From JASJGK01 sp033791585 (lineage in GTDB: Bacteria; SAR324; XYD2-FULL-50-16), in the NCBI GenBank assembly GCA_033791585.1, contig JASJGK010000131.1, forward strand, positions 1 to 16,995: 16,995 nucleotides of DNA. Reading direction: 5' to 3'. Of the stretch, positions 7,626-15,035 are shown piece after piece. The translations under genes were made by a program, and so were the position numbers. The notes below the pieces were generated by a model, which was not told the origin of the DNA, ran no database searches, and was given only the letters and a program-made list of their open reading frames with translations. How positions within the stretch are numbered: position 1 is the first letter of the stretch; each line of letters opens with the position of its first letter.

Positions 7626-8892
7626 CTATCAGCCTTTTAAGGTAGTAATCCCAAAAGTCACCCATGGTTTTCTGGGTGAAATCTTGAGGATTTATTTTTA
7701 ATTTATTCATTGCCAAATCCAAAGGCATGTAGCCCTTGCCACCCTTTAGTAATCTGCCTGTGGTCAGGCTTTCTCCACCAATTTCTGGAAGGTCAAAATC
7801 TAATTCTAAAGCTGTTAGGCCATTTTTCATGGAGCTTAAGTATTCAATCTGGTTGAAGCTGCCCAAGCACTTAATATGGGTAAAAAAGTGCAAAGTCAAA
7901 AACACCAGAGCAATTCCAGGGCAGATACGGCCAGACCTTAATTCTTGGGCCAAGCCTTGGGGGGTAAAGGTTTTTTCTCCCCGCTTGGGGCCTGTTACTT
8001 TTGATCCATCCCAACTTAAAATCTCGACTTTAGAAGACTTTTTCCCCTTGTAGCTGCCTAAAAAACCGAAGGGGTTACCTTGGGTTTGGTTAAAGGCCTC
8101 AATTTTTTTTCCATCAAAAAGAAATAGGCACAGAGGATGCTCCGCATCCTTTTCCAAAAGAGCCACTAAATAGTTACAAACCAGTTGGTTGATGTCGAAT
8201 ACTATTAATTCAACACCAAAAATAGATTTTTGGATATTTCTAGCGGCCTGCAAAGCCCAGGCGCTATAATCTTGGCCCTCTTTAGGAACAGGTAGCAAAG
8301 CCTGTAATGGCTCGGTCATTTGAGCATAGGCTTCCACCAAGTTTAAGGGGGCTGCTTCACCAAAAACCAATTGGTCCCGCAATTTTGAGGGAATTAGGCT
8401 AATGCGCTTTTGCATTTCGCCATGGGCTTCGCGCTCAGATTGCGCTTTCTGAGTTTGGCGGAATAAAGGGCTATCTAATTTTAAAAGCTGGCCTAATTCT
8501 AAATCTTGAAAAGACAAGGCGCCGCTCCAAGCTGTGTTGGAAAAGGACACACCTGAGTTGGCCCCAATGAGCAGGGGTTCAGACTCACCCAAGCCACTTA
8601 AACATTGCAAATCTAGCGTAAAAAAAGTGGGGCCATGGGTCGGGGTCAAATGGTGGCTAGTCTGGAATACAGGCTTTTTTAATAGCTGAGCTGTGGCAGA
8701 TTTTATCTCAACGGGACTATATCCATTGCCTTGCAAGGTCTGCTCAAAGGCTGATAAAAATAGAGGCTCTAGCTTTACACTGTCTGTTTGATAGAGTTTG
8801 GGCGCATATTCATCTAAGGTAAGCTCCCAATTTTTGGCAAATATACTAGCCAATTGAGGGTGAGTTTTTTGTATCTGTTCCAGATTAGGCAT
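7612..8892 (-). CDS. Conserved-looking hypothetical protein in the mpl operon
   Basis: I do not recognise this soluble protein of 426 aa (430 if the TTG at 8904 is used). I prefer ATG at 8892, which overlaps the mpl stop by eight bases. Features seen are an N-terminal helical region and then HHLTPTHGPTFFTLDLQCLSG (about 81-101), whose His, Thr, Pro and Asp residues look like conserved polar positions. Next come a GANSGVSFSNTAWSGAL stretch and, in the C-terminal part, NPFGFLGSYKG, a moderately hydrophobic stretch (CPGIALVFLTLHFFTH) and GSFNQIEYLSSM. There is no signal peptide, P-loop or nucleotide-binding motif I can name. Its tight overlap with mpl and with the small membrane protein suggests cell-wall or amino-sugar work, but that is inference only. 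Confidence 0.75.
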   Translation of the reverse strand: MPNLEQIQKTHPQLASIFAKNWELTLDEYAPKLYQTDSVKLEPLFLSAFEQTLQGNGYSPVEIKSATAQLLKKPVFQTSHHLTPTHGPTFFTLDLQCLSGLGESEPLLIGANSGVSFSNTAWSGALSFQDLELGQLLKLDSPLFRQTQKAQSEREAHGEMQKRISLIPSKLRDQLVFGEAAPLNLVEAYAQMTEPLQALLPVPKEGQDYSAWALQAARNIQKSIFGVELIVFDINQLVCNYLVALLEKDAEHPLCLFLFDGKKIEAFNQTQGNPFGFLGSYKGKKSSKVEILSWDGSKVTGPKRGEKTFTPQGLAQELRSGRICPGIALVFLTLHFFTHIKCLGSFNQIEYLSSMKNGLTALELDFDLPEIGGESLTTGRLLKGGKGYMPLDLAMNKLKINPQDFTQKTMGDFWDYYLKRLIDESS

Positions 8893-10300
8893 GTCGCTTG
8901 TCAATTTCTTTGGCCAGCTGGGATGCTAGACCACCAAAGGAGCCTTGGCTCATGACTAGGATAATATCCCCTTTTTCAACCTTTTGGATCACATGAGATT
9001 TGATCAAGTCCAAATCCTTAATGTGGCTTGCTTGCTTGCCTTGGGCCAGTAACTCCGCCACTACCTGATTTAGGTCTAGCAGCTCTTCTTTGTGCAGGCG
9101 CTCCTTACGGTGAAGCTTGTAAAATGTTATGCGGTCAGCCTCAGCAAAGGCCTTGGCCATTTTGATTTGGTGAACCTTCGAGATTGAAGTATTGCTTCTC
9201 GCTTCGTAGATTGCGTGGATAGTGGCTTCAGGCCAAGCCATACGCAGACCCTTGATAGTTTCTAAAATCGCAGTGGGGTGATGGGCAAAGTCATCAAACA
9301 CAGGGGTATCTGGGTTTTCAGTGAGCAACTCTAACCTGCGACGAACGCCCTTAAAACTTTTTAATCCCACTTGGATCACTTCATCACTAATGCCTTCATG
9401 CCGAGCTAGCAAAATGACCGCCGTGGCGTTCATTACATTGTGCTCACCAAACATATTTATTTCAAAAGAGACTGATTTCCCACCAAAACCCAAATCAAAG
9501 GTCACCCCAATCTGGCCCTTGAGGGGCGTAATATTCGAGATGATAGCCTCATTTCCCTTACCAAAGCCATAAGTCTGCAAGGGGCAAAAGCCCTTTCTAG
9601 CAACTTCGAGGGTATCTTCATCATCCCCATTGGCTATGATCAAACCGTTGGCAGGCATCTGCCGTAACATAAGAGTAAATGAGCGTTTGATTTCTTCAAT
9701 ATTATTATAGATATCAGCGTGATCAAACTCAATATTGGTGATCACCAAACGATCTGGTAAGTAGTGGAAAAACTTCGATCTCTTGTCAAAAAAACTGGTG
9801 TCGTACTCGTCACCTTCTACCACAAAATAACCGCCCTTTTCCACATCCAGGCAACTTGTCCCAAAATTCAAGGGAATGCCACCAACCAAAAAACCAGTCG
9901 GTTTTTCTGCTTGGGTAAACATGTGTGCGGCCAAACTGGTAGTTGTACTTTTCCCATGGGTGCCGCTAATCACTAGGCTTTTGTTTCCCCTAATAAATTC
10001 ATTTTTTAAAAGTTCCGCCATTGAAAGGTAATGGAGGTGCTCTTTTAAAGAATGCTCCACTTCTGCATTTCCACGGCTTAAGGCATTGCCAAGCACCACA
10101 TAATCGGGCTTAGGCTCTAAATGACTGGCATGGTAGCCTTGAAAAACTTCTATTTCTTTTTCTTCTAAAAGCGTGGACATAGGCGGATAGATATTCTCAT
10201 CACTACCCGTGATTTTGTGGCCCCGCTCTTTGAGTAAAACAGCAAGGCTCGCCATGGCTGTACCACAGATGCCAGAGAAATGAAAATGTTTGCTTGTCAT
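8885..10300 (-). CDS. mpl: UDP-N-acetylmuramate:L-alanyl-gamma-D-glutamyl-meso-diaminopimelate ligase (Mpl)
   Basis: Mpl joins the murein tripeptide recovered from wall turnover to UDP-MurNAc with ATP, in the cytoplasm. The family start HFHFSGICGTAMASLA matches E. coli Mpl (HILGICGTFMGGLA), so ATG at 10300 (471 aa) is better than the upstream TTG at 10324, which would add eight residues. In ATG numbering the motifs are P-loop GTHGKSTTT at 113-121, Mpl-type VEGDEYDTSFFDKRSKF at about 161-177, NIEFDHADIY, GEHNVMNA, DDFAHHPTAI (about 336-345) and ARSNTS. The FFDKRSKF and AHHPTA signatures separate it from MurC. The gene heads a three-gene overlapping operon. It complements MltA at the left end of the window in murein recycling, though from a separate transcription unit. 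Confidence 0.92.
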   Translation of the reverse strand: MTSKHFHFSGICGTAMASLAVLLKERGHKITGSDENIYPPMSTLLEEKEIEVFQGYHASHLEPKPDYVVLGNALSRGNAEVEHSLKEHLHYLSMAELLKNEFIRGNKSLVISGTHGKSTTTSLAAHMFTQAEKPTGFLVGGIPLNFGTSCLDVEKGGYFVVEGDEYDTSFFDKRSKFFHYLPDRLVITNIEFDHADIYNNIEEIKRSFTLMLRQMPANGLIIANGDDEDTLEVARKGFCPLQTYGFGKGNEAIISNITPLKGQIGVTFDLGFGGKSVSFEINMFGEHNVMNATAVILLARHEGISDEVIQVGLKSFKGVRRRLELLTENPDTPVFDDFAHHPTAILETIKGLRMAWPEATIHAIYEARSNTSISKVHQIKMAKAFAEADRITFYKLHRKERLHKEELLDLNQVVAELLAQGKQASHIKDLDLIKSHVIQKVEKGDIILVMSQGSFGGLASQLAKEIDKRHA

Positions 10301-10389
10301 ATTATTCGTGTTTCTAGGTTCCAAGGAATCTTTGTCCCCAATATTTTAGAGAAGAAAATTTAAAAGTAAAAATTTTTTTGAGTAAAAAA

Positions 10390-10761
10390 TTAAAGCTCAG
10401 CAATAGCCTCAATTTCAACTAAGGCCCCCTTGGGTAAGCTCGCAGCCTCAATCACCGACCTGGCAGGCTTGTGGCCCCCAAGGCAATCTTCATAAACTTG
10501 ATTAAAAGAAGAAAAATCTGTGATATCGCTTAAAAACACACCGATTCTAACAACCTTATCCAAAGAGGACCCAGCCTCTTCTAAGATGTTTTTAATATTT
10601 TCAAAAACCTGTTCTACTTGAGCCTCAATTCCAATGCCAACCATGTCTCCATCGGCACCTAGAGGGATTTGCCCAGAGAGAAAAATCAGGTTTCCCGTTT
10701 TTACTGCATGGGAGTAAGGCCCGATTGCAGCAGGTGCATTCTTTGCGTTAAAAATTTCCAT
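10390..10761 (-). CDS. ridA: RidA (YjgF/UK114) family enamine/imine deaminase
   Basis: RidA hydrolyses reactive enamine and imine intermediates made by PLP enzymes, so protecting pathways such as branched-chain amino acid synthesis. An upstream TTG at 10791 would lie inside the end of polA. ATG at 10761 gives a 123-aa protein starting MEIFNAKNAPAAIGPYSHAV, the usual family N-terminus, and sits 11 bp after the polA stop with a GGAA SD-like sequence. Family motifs are GPYSHAV, LSGQIP and, near the C-terminus, PARSVIEAASLPKGALVEIEAIAEL, with the Arg that binds the carboxylate in active members. Length fits (about 120-130 aa). It is probably co-transcribed with polA. Confidence 0.92.
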   Translation of the reverse strand: MEIFNAKNAPAAIGPYSHAVKTGNLIFLSGQIPLGADGDMVGIGIEAQVEQVFENIKNILEEAGSSLDKVVRIGVFLSDITDFSSFNQVYEDCLGGHKPARSVIEAASLPKGALVEIEAIAEL

Positions 10762-10772
10762 AAGATTCCATT

Positions 10773-13475
10773 TTAATGAGCGTCTGCCCAATTTTTGCCA
10801 TATCCGACTTCAACCAGCAAGGGAACTTTTAAATTTGTTGCCCCTTCCATCTTTTCTTTGATCAATTTACTTAAAACTTCAATCTGACTTTCCTCAATTT
10901 CAAAAACCAATTCATCATGCACTTGGCTGATCATGCGATTTTTTTTGTCTAGCTTTTCAAACTCTTGGTCTAACTCGATCATTGCAATTTTGATTAAATC
11001 TGCCGCCGAGCCTTGGATTCTACTATTGATGGCGATGCGTTCTGCCCCTGTTCGTTCCATGTGGTTCTTGGAGTTGATCCCGTCAATGGCCCTTTTGCGG
11101 CCAAACATAGTTTCTACATACTTGTGTTCACGGGCAAATTCTATCGTCTCATCCATGTAACTTTTTATCTTAGGGTAGCGGGCAAAGTAAGCATCAATAA
11201 AGGCCTTAGCCTCTTTGTTGCTCACGCCAATTTCGCCTGCCAAACGGAAGGCACCCATGCCATAGATGATCCCAAAATTAATTGCCTTGGCTGCACTTCG
11301 TTGCTCCCCATTAACTTCATCTAAATTTTGAACATTAAATATGGCCGCCGCTGTCTCTTGGTGGATATCACTGCCGCTGTTAAATGCGGCAATTAGATTC
11401 TCGTCTTCTGAGATATGGGCTAGAAACCGCAGCTCAATTTGTGAATAATCGGCGCTCACTAAGAAACAACCCTCTGAAGGGATAAAGGCCTTGCGGATTT
11501 TTTTCCCGTCTAGACTTCGAATGGGGATGTTCTGCAAGTTGGGGTTTTTGCTAGAAAGCCTTCCCGTCGCCGCTGTTGTCTGAGAAAAGGAGGTATGAAT
11601 ACGCCCTGTTTTCTCAAGTACCAACATTGGCAGAGGTGCTAGATAGGTGTTTAGTAGTTTGGTCTTGCCTCGGTATTCTAATAGTAGCTCAGCAATTTTG
11701 TGATTGGGCGCTAGCTTTTCTAATACGTCTACATTGGTCGTATAGCCTGTTTTGGTCTGTTTTTTGGCCTCAGTAATCCCTAGCTTTTCAAAGAGTATAT
11801 CCCCCAATTGTTTTGGTGAGTTGATGTTAAATTCTTCTCCTGCCAATTCGTAAATCTGCGCCGTTAGCTTAGTTTGGTCTGTAGTCAGGTCCTTTTCTAA
11901 TTCGGCTAAGTAGGGCACATCAATGCAAATGCCTTGGTTTTCCATGCGACCTAATACCCTAAGCAAGGGGATTTCCATATCCAAATAAAGATTTTCTAAG
12001 TTCTGCTCTTTTAAGCGAGGCCGCAGTAGATTATGGATTAATCTGGTAGCTTCAGAATCTTCAGCACCATAGCGAGTGGCCACATCTAATGCGACATCAC
12101 TAAAGGGAATTTCTTTTTTGCCCGTTCCACAAACATCCTTATAGGCGATCATCTTGTGGCCTAAGTAGGCTTCTGAGAGGGCATCCAAACCGTGGCGATG
12201 GCTGTTGGCGTTGAGTAGGTAGGATTCAAGCATAGAATCTTCGATCTTCCCCTTTAAGGTCAAACCATAATTTGCCAGTACCATCAATTCGTATTTAATA
12301 TTTTGCCCGATCCACGTTTTTTGTTCATCTTCAAAAAGAGGAATCAAGGTTTGCAACAAGTCTTCACGCTTAATTTGACCCTCTACTAACTGACCAAAAG
12401 TGGTATGGGCAACAGGGATGTAACAGGGGGCAATGTTATCGGTAGCGAAGGAAATACCGACAATTTCAGCAATTTGAGCCTGCAAATTGGTAGTTTCAAA
12501 ATCTAAAGTGATCACCTCAGACTCTTTTAACTTAGCAATCAACTCATCCAGTGCAGTTTGTGTGGTAATGCAATTGTATCTGCCATAATCCCAGTTGTCT
12601 TCCACCACAGGCGCTTGAGTAGAGACTCCCCAAACTTTAAATAAACTATCTTCCCTAAAGTTCATTCGCTTGTAGAATTCTTTCAGTGGCTCCAAGTCAG
12701 GGGGAGTAACCAAAAAATCTTCTAGAGATTCCTCAATGGGGATATCGCAAACAATTTGAGTCAGTTCATAAGAAAGACGAACATCATCAATGGAAGCCTC
12801 TAGGTTTTCACGCTGTTTACCTTTGAGCTTATCTGTGTTGGCTAGGATTCCTTCTAAATCGCCAAATTGATCGAACAATTTAGTGGCCGTTTTAGGCCCA
12901 ATACCCTTGGCACCAGGGATGTTGTCACTGGTATCACCAACAATAGCCAAATATTGCGCTATTTTTTCTGGGCCTACACCAAATTTTTCTTTTACCTGTT
13001 CTGGGCCAAAGACGTAGTCTTTCATGGTATCCAGCATCACTACATCTTCATTTACCAATTGGGTAAGGTCCTTATCCCCAGAGACAATAATCACCTTAAT
13101 TTCTTTTGAGAACTTTTTTGAAAGAGTACCAATCAAGTCGTCGGCCTCATAGTTTTCTCGTTTGATGATCGGCAACTGTAAAAGCTCAGTTAGCTCAGCA
13201 ATGGGTGCAAACTGGGGGACCAAATCCTCAGGGCAGGCGCTTCTATTAGCCTTATATTCAGAATAGATCTCGTTGCGGAAGGTGCCACCTGGGGTGTCAA
13301 ACACCATAGCCACGTGGCTGGGGTTTTCAGTATTCAACAGATGCAAAAGCATATTTTTGAATCCAAAAACAGCATTGGTCGGCATTCCCTCAGAGTTTGA
13401 GAAATTGCCCCTTACACCAAAAAATGCCCTAAAAATATAGGCGCTGACGTCAACCAGTAAAAGCTTATTTTCCAT
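10773..13475 (-). CDS. polA: DNA polymerase I with 5'-nuclease and 3'-5' proofreading domains
   Basis: This enzyme fills gaps, removes RNA primers and repairs DNA. The 900-aa protein has all three parts. The 5' nuclease (1-300) shows LLVDVSAYIFRAFFG, EADDLIGTL (110-118), VSGDKDLTQL and GDTSDNIPGAKGIG. The 3'-5' exonuclease (about 315-500) has DFET (325-328), QNIKYEL (391-397) and YGAEDSEAT with D473. In E. coli numbering the metal ligands D355, E357 and D501 are kept, but the D424 position is Glu396. The polymerase has motif A DYSQIELR (676-683), motif B RSAAKAINFGIIYG and motif C QVHDELVFE (851-859). The SD (GAGG) is only one base from the ATG at 13475, closer than normal. The upstream region has no strong promoter that I can name. 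Confidence 0.97.
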   Translation of the reverse strand: MENKLLLVDVSAYIFRAFFGVRGNFSNSEGMPTNAVFGFKNMLLHLLNTENPSHVAMVFDTPGGTFRNEIYSEYKANRSACPEDLVPQFAPIAELTELLQLPIIKRENYEADDLIGTLSKKFSKEIKVIIVSGDKDLTQLVNEDVVMLDTMKDYVFGPEQVKEKFGVGPEKIAQYLAIVGDTSDNIPGAKGIGPKTATKLFDQFGDLEGILANTDKLKGKQRENLEASIDDVRLSYELTQIVCDIPIEESLEDFLVTPPDLEPLKEFYKRMNFREDSLFKVWGVSTQAPVVEDNWDYGRYNCITTQTALDELIAKLKESEVITLDFETTNLQAQIAEIVGISFATDNIAPCYIPVAHTTFGQLVEGQIKREDLLQTLIPLFEDEQKTWIGQNIKYELMVLANYGLTLKGKIEDSMLESYLLNANSHRHGLDALSEAYLGHKMIAYKDVCGTGKKEIPFSDVALDVATRYGAEDSEATRLIHNLLRPRLKEQNLENLYLDMEIPLLRVLGRMENQGICIDVPYLAELEKDLTTDQTKLTAQIYELAGEEFNINSPKQLGDILFEKLGITEAKKQTKTGYTTNVDVLEKLAPNHKIAELLLEYRGKTKLLNTYLAPLPMLVLEKTGRIHTSFSQTTAATGRLSSKNPNLQNIPIRSLDGKKIRKAFIPSEGCFLVSADYSQIELRFLAHISEDENLIAAFNSGSDIHQETAAAIFNVQNLDEVNGEQRSAAKAINFGIIYGMGAFRLAGEIGVSNKEAKAFIDAYFARYPKIKSYMDETIEFAREHKYVETMFGRKRAIDGINSKNHMERTGAERIAINSRIQGSAADLIKIAMIELDQEFEKLDKKNRMISQVHDELVFEIEESQIEVLSKLIKEKMEGATNLKVPLLVEVGYGKNWADAH

Positions 13476-13650
13476 TCCTCTGGATCTAAAAAAAGATTAA
13501 ACTTCACCCTACTAAACAGGTTGAATTGCTGCAATCTAGTTCTAAAAAAAAGAATCTATGAGAAAATAATTGGCTTAGACAGGTAAAGATTTCTCTATAG
13601 ACCCCCAAACATTTCCTAAGTTAGTTAGAAAAAGATTTGGTGCTCGTCAG

Positions 13651-13678
13651 CTACCACTTAACCTGACCCGTTAAGTAG
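13651..13678. repeat. Inverted repeat with ACTTAA/TTAAGT core
   Basis: ACTTAA (13656-13661) pairs with TTAAGT (13671-13676) over a 9-nt loop. CTAC (13651-13654) can also pair with GTAG (13675-13678) if a two-base bulge is allowed. No T-run follows. Confidence 0.4.
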
Positions 13679-13759
13679 GAATTTGTGCTTTCACTACCTA
13701 TTGACTTCAGGCAAAAAAGAAAAATGTAGGCTAAAATAAAAAGAACGTGGGCTAACTGG

Positions 13760-13781
13760 TAAGTGGATAAAAAACCACTTA
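13760..13781. repeat. Perfect 7-bp inverted repeat TAAGTGG/CCACTTA
   Basis: TAAGTGG (13760-13766) and CCACTTA (13775-13781) enclose an 8-nt A-rich loop. The right arm extends the word CCACTTAA that also occurs at 13654. Read leftward, the loop is T-rich, but no T-run follows the stem, so it is not a standard terminator. Confidence 0.45.
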
Positions 13782-13845
13782 AGAAAAAATGGATCGGGAT
13801 GTATGTATCAGGGGACAAAAGGAGGGGCTAACTAACAGGAGGGAA

Positions 13846-13869
13846 TTCAGGTAGCCTAAACTACCTGAA
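13846..13869 (-). terminator. Hairpin immediately after the HU stop codon
   Basis: TTCAGGTAG (13846-13854) and CTACCTGAA (13861-13869) make a perfect 9-bp stem with a 6-nt loop, nine bases beyond the HU TAG on the minus strand. The T-rich run lies before the stem on that strand, not after it. It is therefore an atypical terminator, and protection of the HU mRNA 3' end is as likely. Confidence 0.45.
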
Positions 13870-13878
13870 AAAAACAGA

Positions 13879-14163
13879 CTACTTGTTTACAGCTTCTTTA
13901 AGAGCTTTACCAGGTCTGAACTTAGGAGCAGTTGATGCTGGAATCTTAATCTTTTCGCCAGTCTTTGGGTTTCTTCCGTCACGTGCAGCTTTTGCAACAG
14001 TCGTGAAAGTACCAAAACCTACTAAAGTAACATCGTTACCAGCAGATAAAGAGTCTTTGATTGCGCCGATAATTGCGTTTACAGCTTGCTCGCTAGCAGC
14101 TTTTGATTGACTAGTAGTTGTTGCGACCTTCTCGATTAGATCAGCTTTAGTAACATTGCTCAT
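13879..14163 (-). CDS. hup: HU-family histone-like DNA-binding protein
   Basis: HU binds and bends DNA without strong sequence preference and compacts the nucleoid. The start is ATG at 14163 (94 aa), not the in-frame ATG at 14175: GGAG (14173-14170) lies six bases before 14163, and family members start at this point (here MSNVTKADLI). The GFGTFT turn and the DNA-binding arm GRNPKTGEKIKIPA, with its intercalating Pro, are intact. The tail FRPGKALKEAVNK is typical. The gene stands alone, behind a near-consensus -35 box in very AT-rich DNA and before a strong hairpin, as expected for a highly expressed gene. The choice between HU and IHF-like subgroups rests on general resemblance. Confidence 0.95.
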   Translation of the reverse strand: MSNVTKADLIEKVATTTSQSKAASEQAVNAIIGAIKDSLSAGNDVTLVGFGTFTTVAKAARDGRNPKTGEKIKIPASTAPKFRPGKALKEAVNK

Positions 14164-14198
14164 TCGTTTCTCCATAGGAATATTTAAAGTTCGCTATA

Positions 14199-14227
14199 TC
14201 CTTAACTCGCCTAGAAAAAGATGTCAA
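14199..14227 (-). promoter_or_regulatory. Candidate HU promoter with AT-rich upstream tract
   Basis: Reading leftward, TTGACA (14227-14222) is a perfect -35 box. The sequence 17 bp further is TAAGGA (14204-14199), a weak -10, directly followed by TATAG. About 70 bp of almost pure A/T upstream (about 14230-14300) could act as an UP element. The leader would be about 30 nt. Confidence 0.5.
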
Positions 14228-14406
14228 AAACTTAATTGCAGAAATTCAAAAATAAACAAAAAATAAACATACATAAAAAATTAAATTTTTGAAATTGTTA
14301 GTTTATGCAGGTTCTAACAATCATTAACTTTTTGTTACAAAGTACCCAACCTAGGCCAATGCAGCCTCTAGGGGCGGATTAGTAAATATTTTAATATTTT
14401 TTCACA

Positions 14407-14426
14407 AAATCACCGCAAATCACCGC
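14407..14426. repeat. 10-bp tandem repeat (two copies of AAATCACCGC)
   Basis: AAATCACCGC occurs twice head to tail in the AT-rich gap between the HU gene and the radical-SAM gene, 34 bp beyond that gene's stop. One helical turn separates the copies, so a protein could bind both on one face. No function can be assigned. Confidence 0.4.
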
Positions 14427-14460
14427 TTATAGCCAAATAAAGGTTTTTTATAGGTTTTCT

Positions 14461-15021
14461 TTAAAAATACCCAGGAACCAAAATACTGCACTTTGGGCAG
14501 CGCCCCGCTTGGAGAGTATTTTTTTGAATTTTGTACCAATCCCGCTGGATCACCACCTCGTCGCAGCTAGTGCAAAAGGTTGCGTCGCCGCTCACATCAT
14601 ACACATTTCCCGTATAAACAAAGTTTAAACCCACTTCCATGGCTATTTCTCGGGCCATGGTTAAGGTTGCAGGCGGGGTTTTAGAGATGTTTTTTAATTG
14701 GTAGTCAGGGTGAAATGCTGAAAAGTGCAGGGGCGTGTCTGCCCCGAGGTTGCCCAAGACCCATTGGCACATTTCCTTAATCTCTTTTGGGTTATCGTTT
14801 AAAGTGGGTATAATCAGATTTGTTAGCTCTAGCCAGACATCTGTAAATTCCCGAACATATATCAGCGTGTCTAAAACGGGTTTTAAGTTCCCCTTGCAAT
14901 AGGTTTTATAGAAGCCTTCAGAAAATGCCTTTAAGTCGATATTTGCCGCATCAACGTGGGTGAAGAACTCCTCGTGGGCATCAGAATTCATGTATCCCGC
15001 AGTGACCATCACTACCTTCAC
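14461..15021 (-). CDS. amrS: C-terminal part of split AmmeMemoRadiSam-type radical SAM protein (AmrS)
   Basis: The 186-aa frame opens at GTG 15021 and continues the TIM barrel of the radical-SAM protein whose N-terminal half ends at 15018. Its first residues, KVVMVTAGY, are the family strand that normally follows ...CREEGVK. Later motifs are NIDLKAF, ELTNLIIPTLND, HFSAFHPDY, FVYTGNV and a C-terminal four-cysteine knuckle (C150, C153, C175, C178) ending in VPGYF, as in AmrS proteins. It contains no iron-sulfur-cluster Cys motif, so alone it should be inactive. The GTG overlaps the TGA of the first half, and GGGGTGAAG before it resembles an SD. It could be translated by re-initiation and perhaps pair with the N-terminal half. 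The simpler reading is one broken gene. Confidence 0.8.
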   Translation of the reverse strand: MKVVMVTAGYMNSDAHEEFFTHVDAANIDLKAFSEGFYKTYCKGNLKPVLDTLIYVREFTDVWLELTNLIIPTLNDNPKEIKEMCQWVLGNLGADTPLHFSAFHPDYQLKNISKTPPATLTMAREIAMEVGLNFVYTGNVYDVSGDATFCTSCDEVVIQRDWYKIQKNTLQAGRCPKCSILVPGYF

Positions 15022-15035
15022 CCCTTCACCCCTTC
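15015..15035. repeat. 8-bp tandem repeat that splits the radical-SAM gene
   Basis: TTCACCCC is present twice (15017-15024, 15025-15032) within a period-8 tract of 21 bp. On the coding strand this reads GGGGTGAAGGGGTGAA. Eight is not a multiple of three, so the second copy shifts the frame and brings in the TGA at 15020-15018. With one copy the frame reads EEGVKVVMVTAGY with no gap, which is the expected family sequence. Confidence 0.9.

Larger units (their letters stand above)
13476..13878. other. Gene-free 403-bp region between HU and polA, hairpin-rich
   Basis: No ORF of credible quality is seen on either strand; a 21-codon frame at 13789 has no supporting signals. No tRNA, SRP RNA or 6S-type core was recognised. 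It holds at least three inverted repeats (13651-13678, 13760-13781, 13846-13869). Two of these share the word CCACTTAA, at 13654-13661 and 13775-13782. It could be the long leader of polA, the 3' UTR of HU, or a small RNA gene. None of these can be decided from sequence alone. Confidence 0.6.

Noticed and set aside
7736..8053. 105-aa rightward frame inside the unknown gene of the mpl operon
   Set aside because: Its length is modest, it has no SD, and the leftward frame is supported by stop-start overlaps at both ends.
11013..11324. 103-aa rightward frame inside polA
   Set aside because: It lies opposite the conserved polymerase motifs B and C and has no start signal; it is a shadow frame.
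13630..13720. Possible SRP RNA, 6S RNA or tRNA in the HU-polA gap (GGGTCAGGTTAAG on the minus strand)
   Set aside because: The SRP core GGAAG-AGC part is absent, there is no T-arm GGTTCRA with a matching acceptor stem, and no long 6S-type duplex is seen.
13762..13770. DnaA-box-like sequence (TTATCCACT on the minus strand)
   Set aside because: It is a single site, one mismatch from consensus and inside a hairpin; there is no cluster and no dnaA, dnaN or AT-rich unwinding region pattern to suggest an origin.
13789..13854. 21-codon rightward frame starting ATGGATCGG
   Set aside because: It is very short, has no SD, and overlaps the hairpin after HU.
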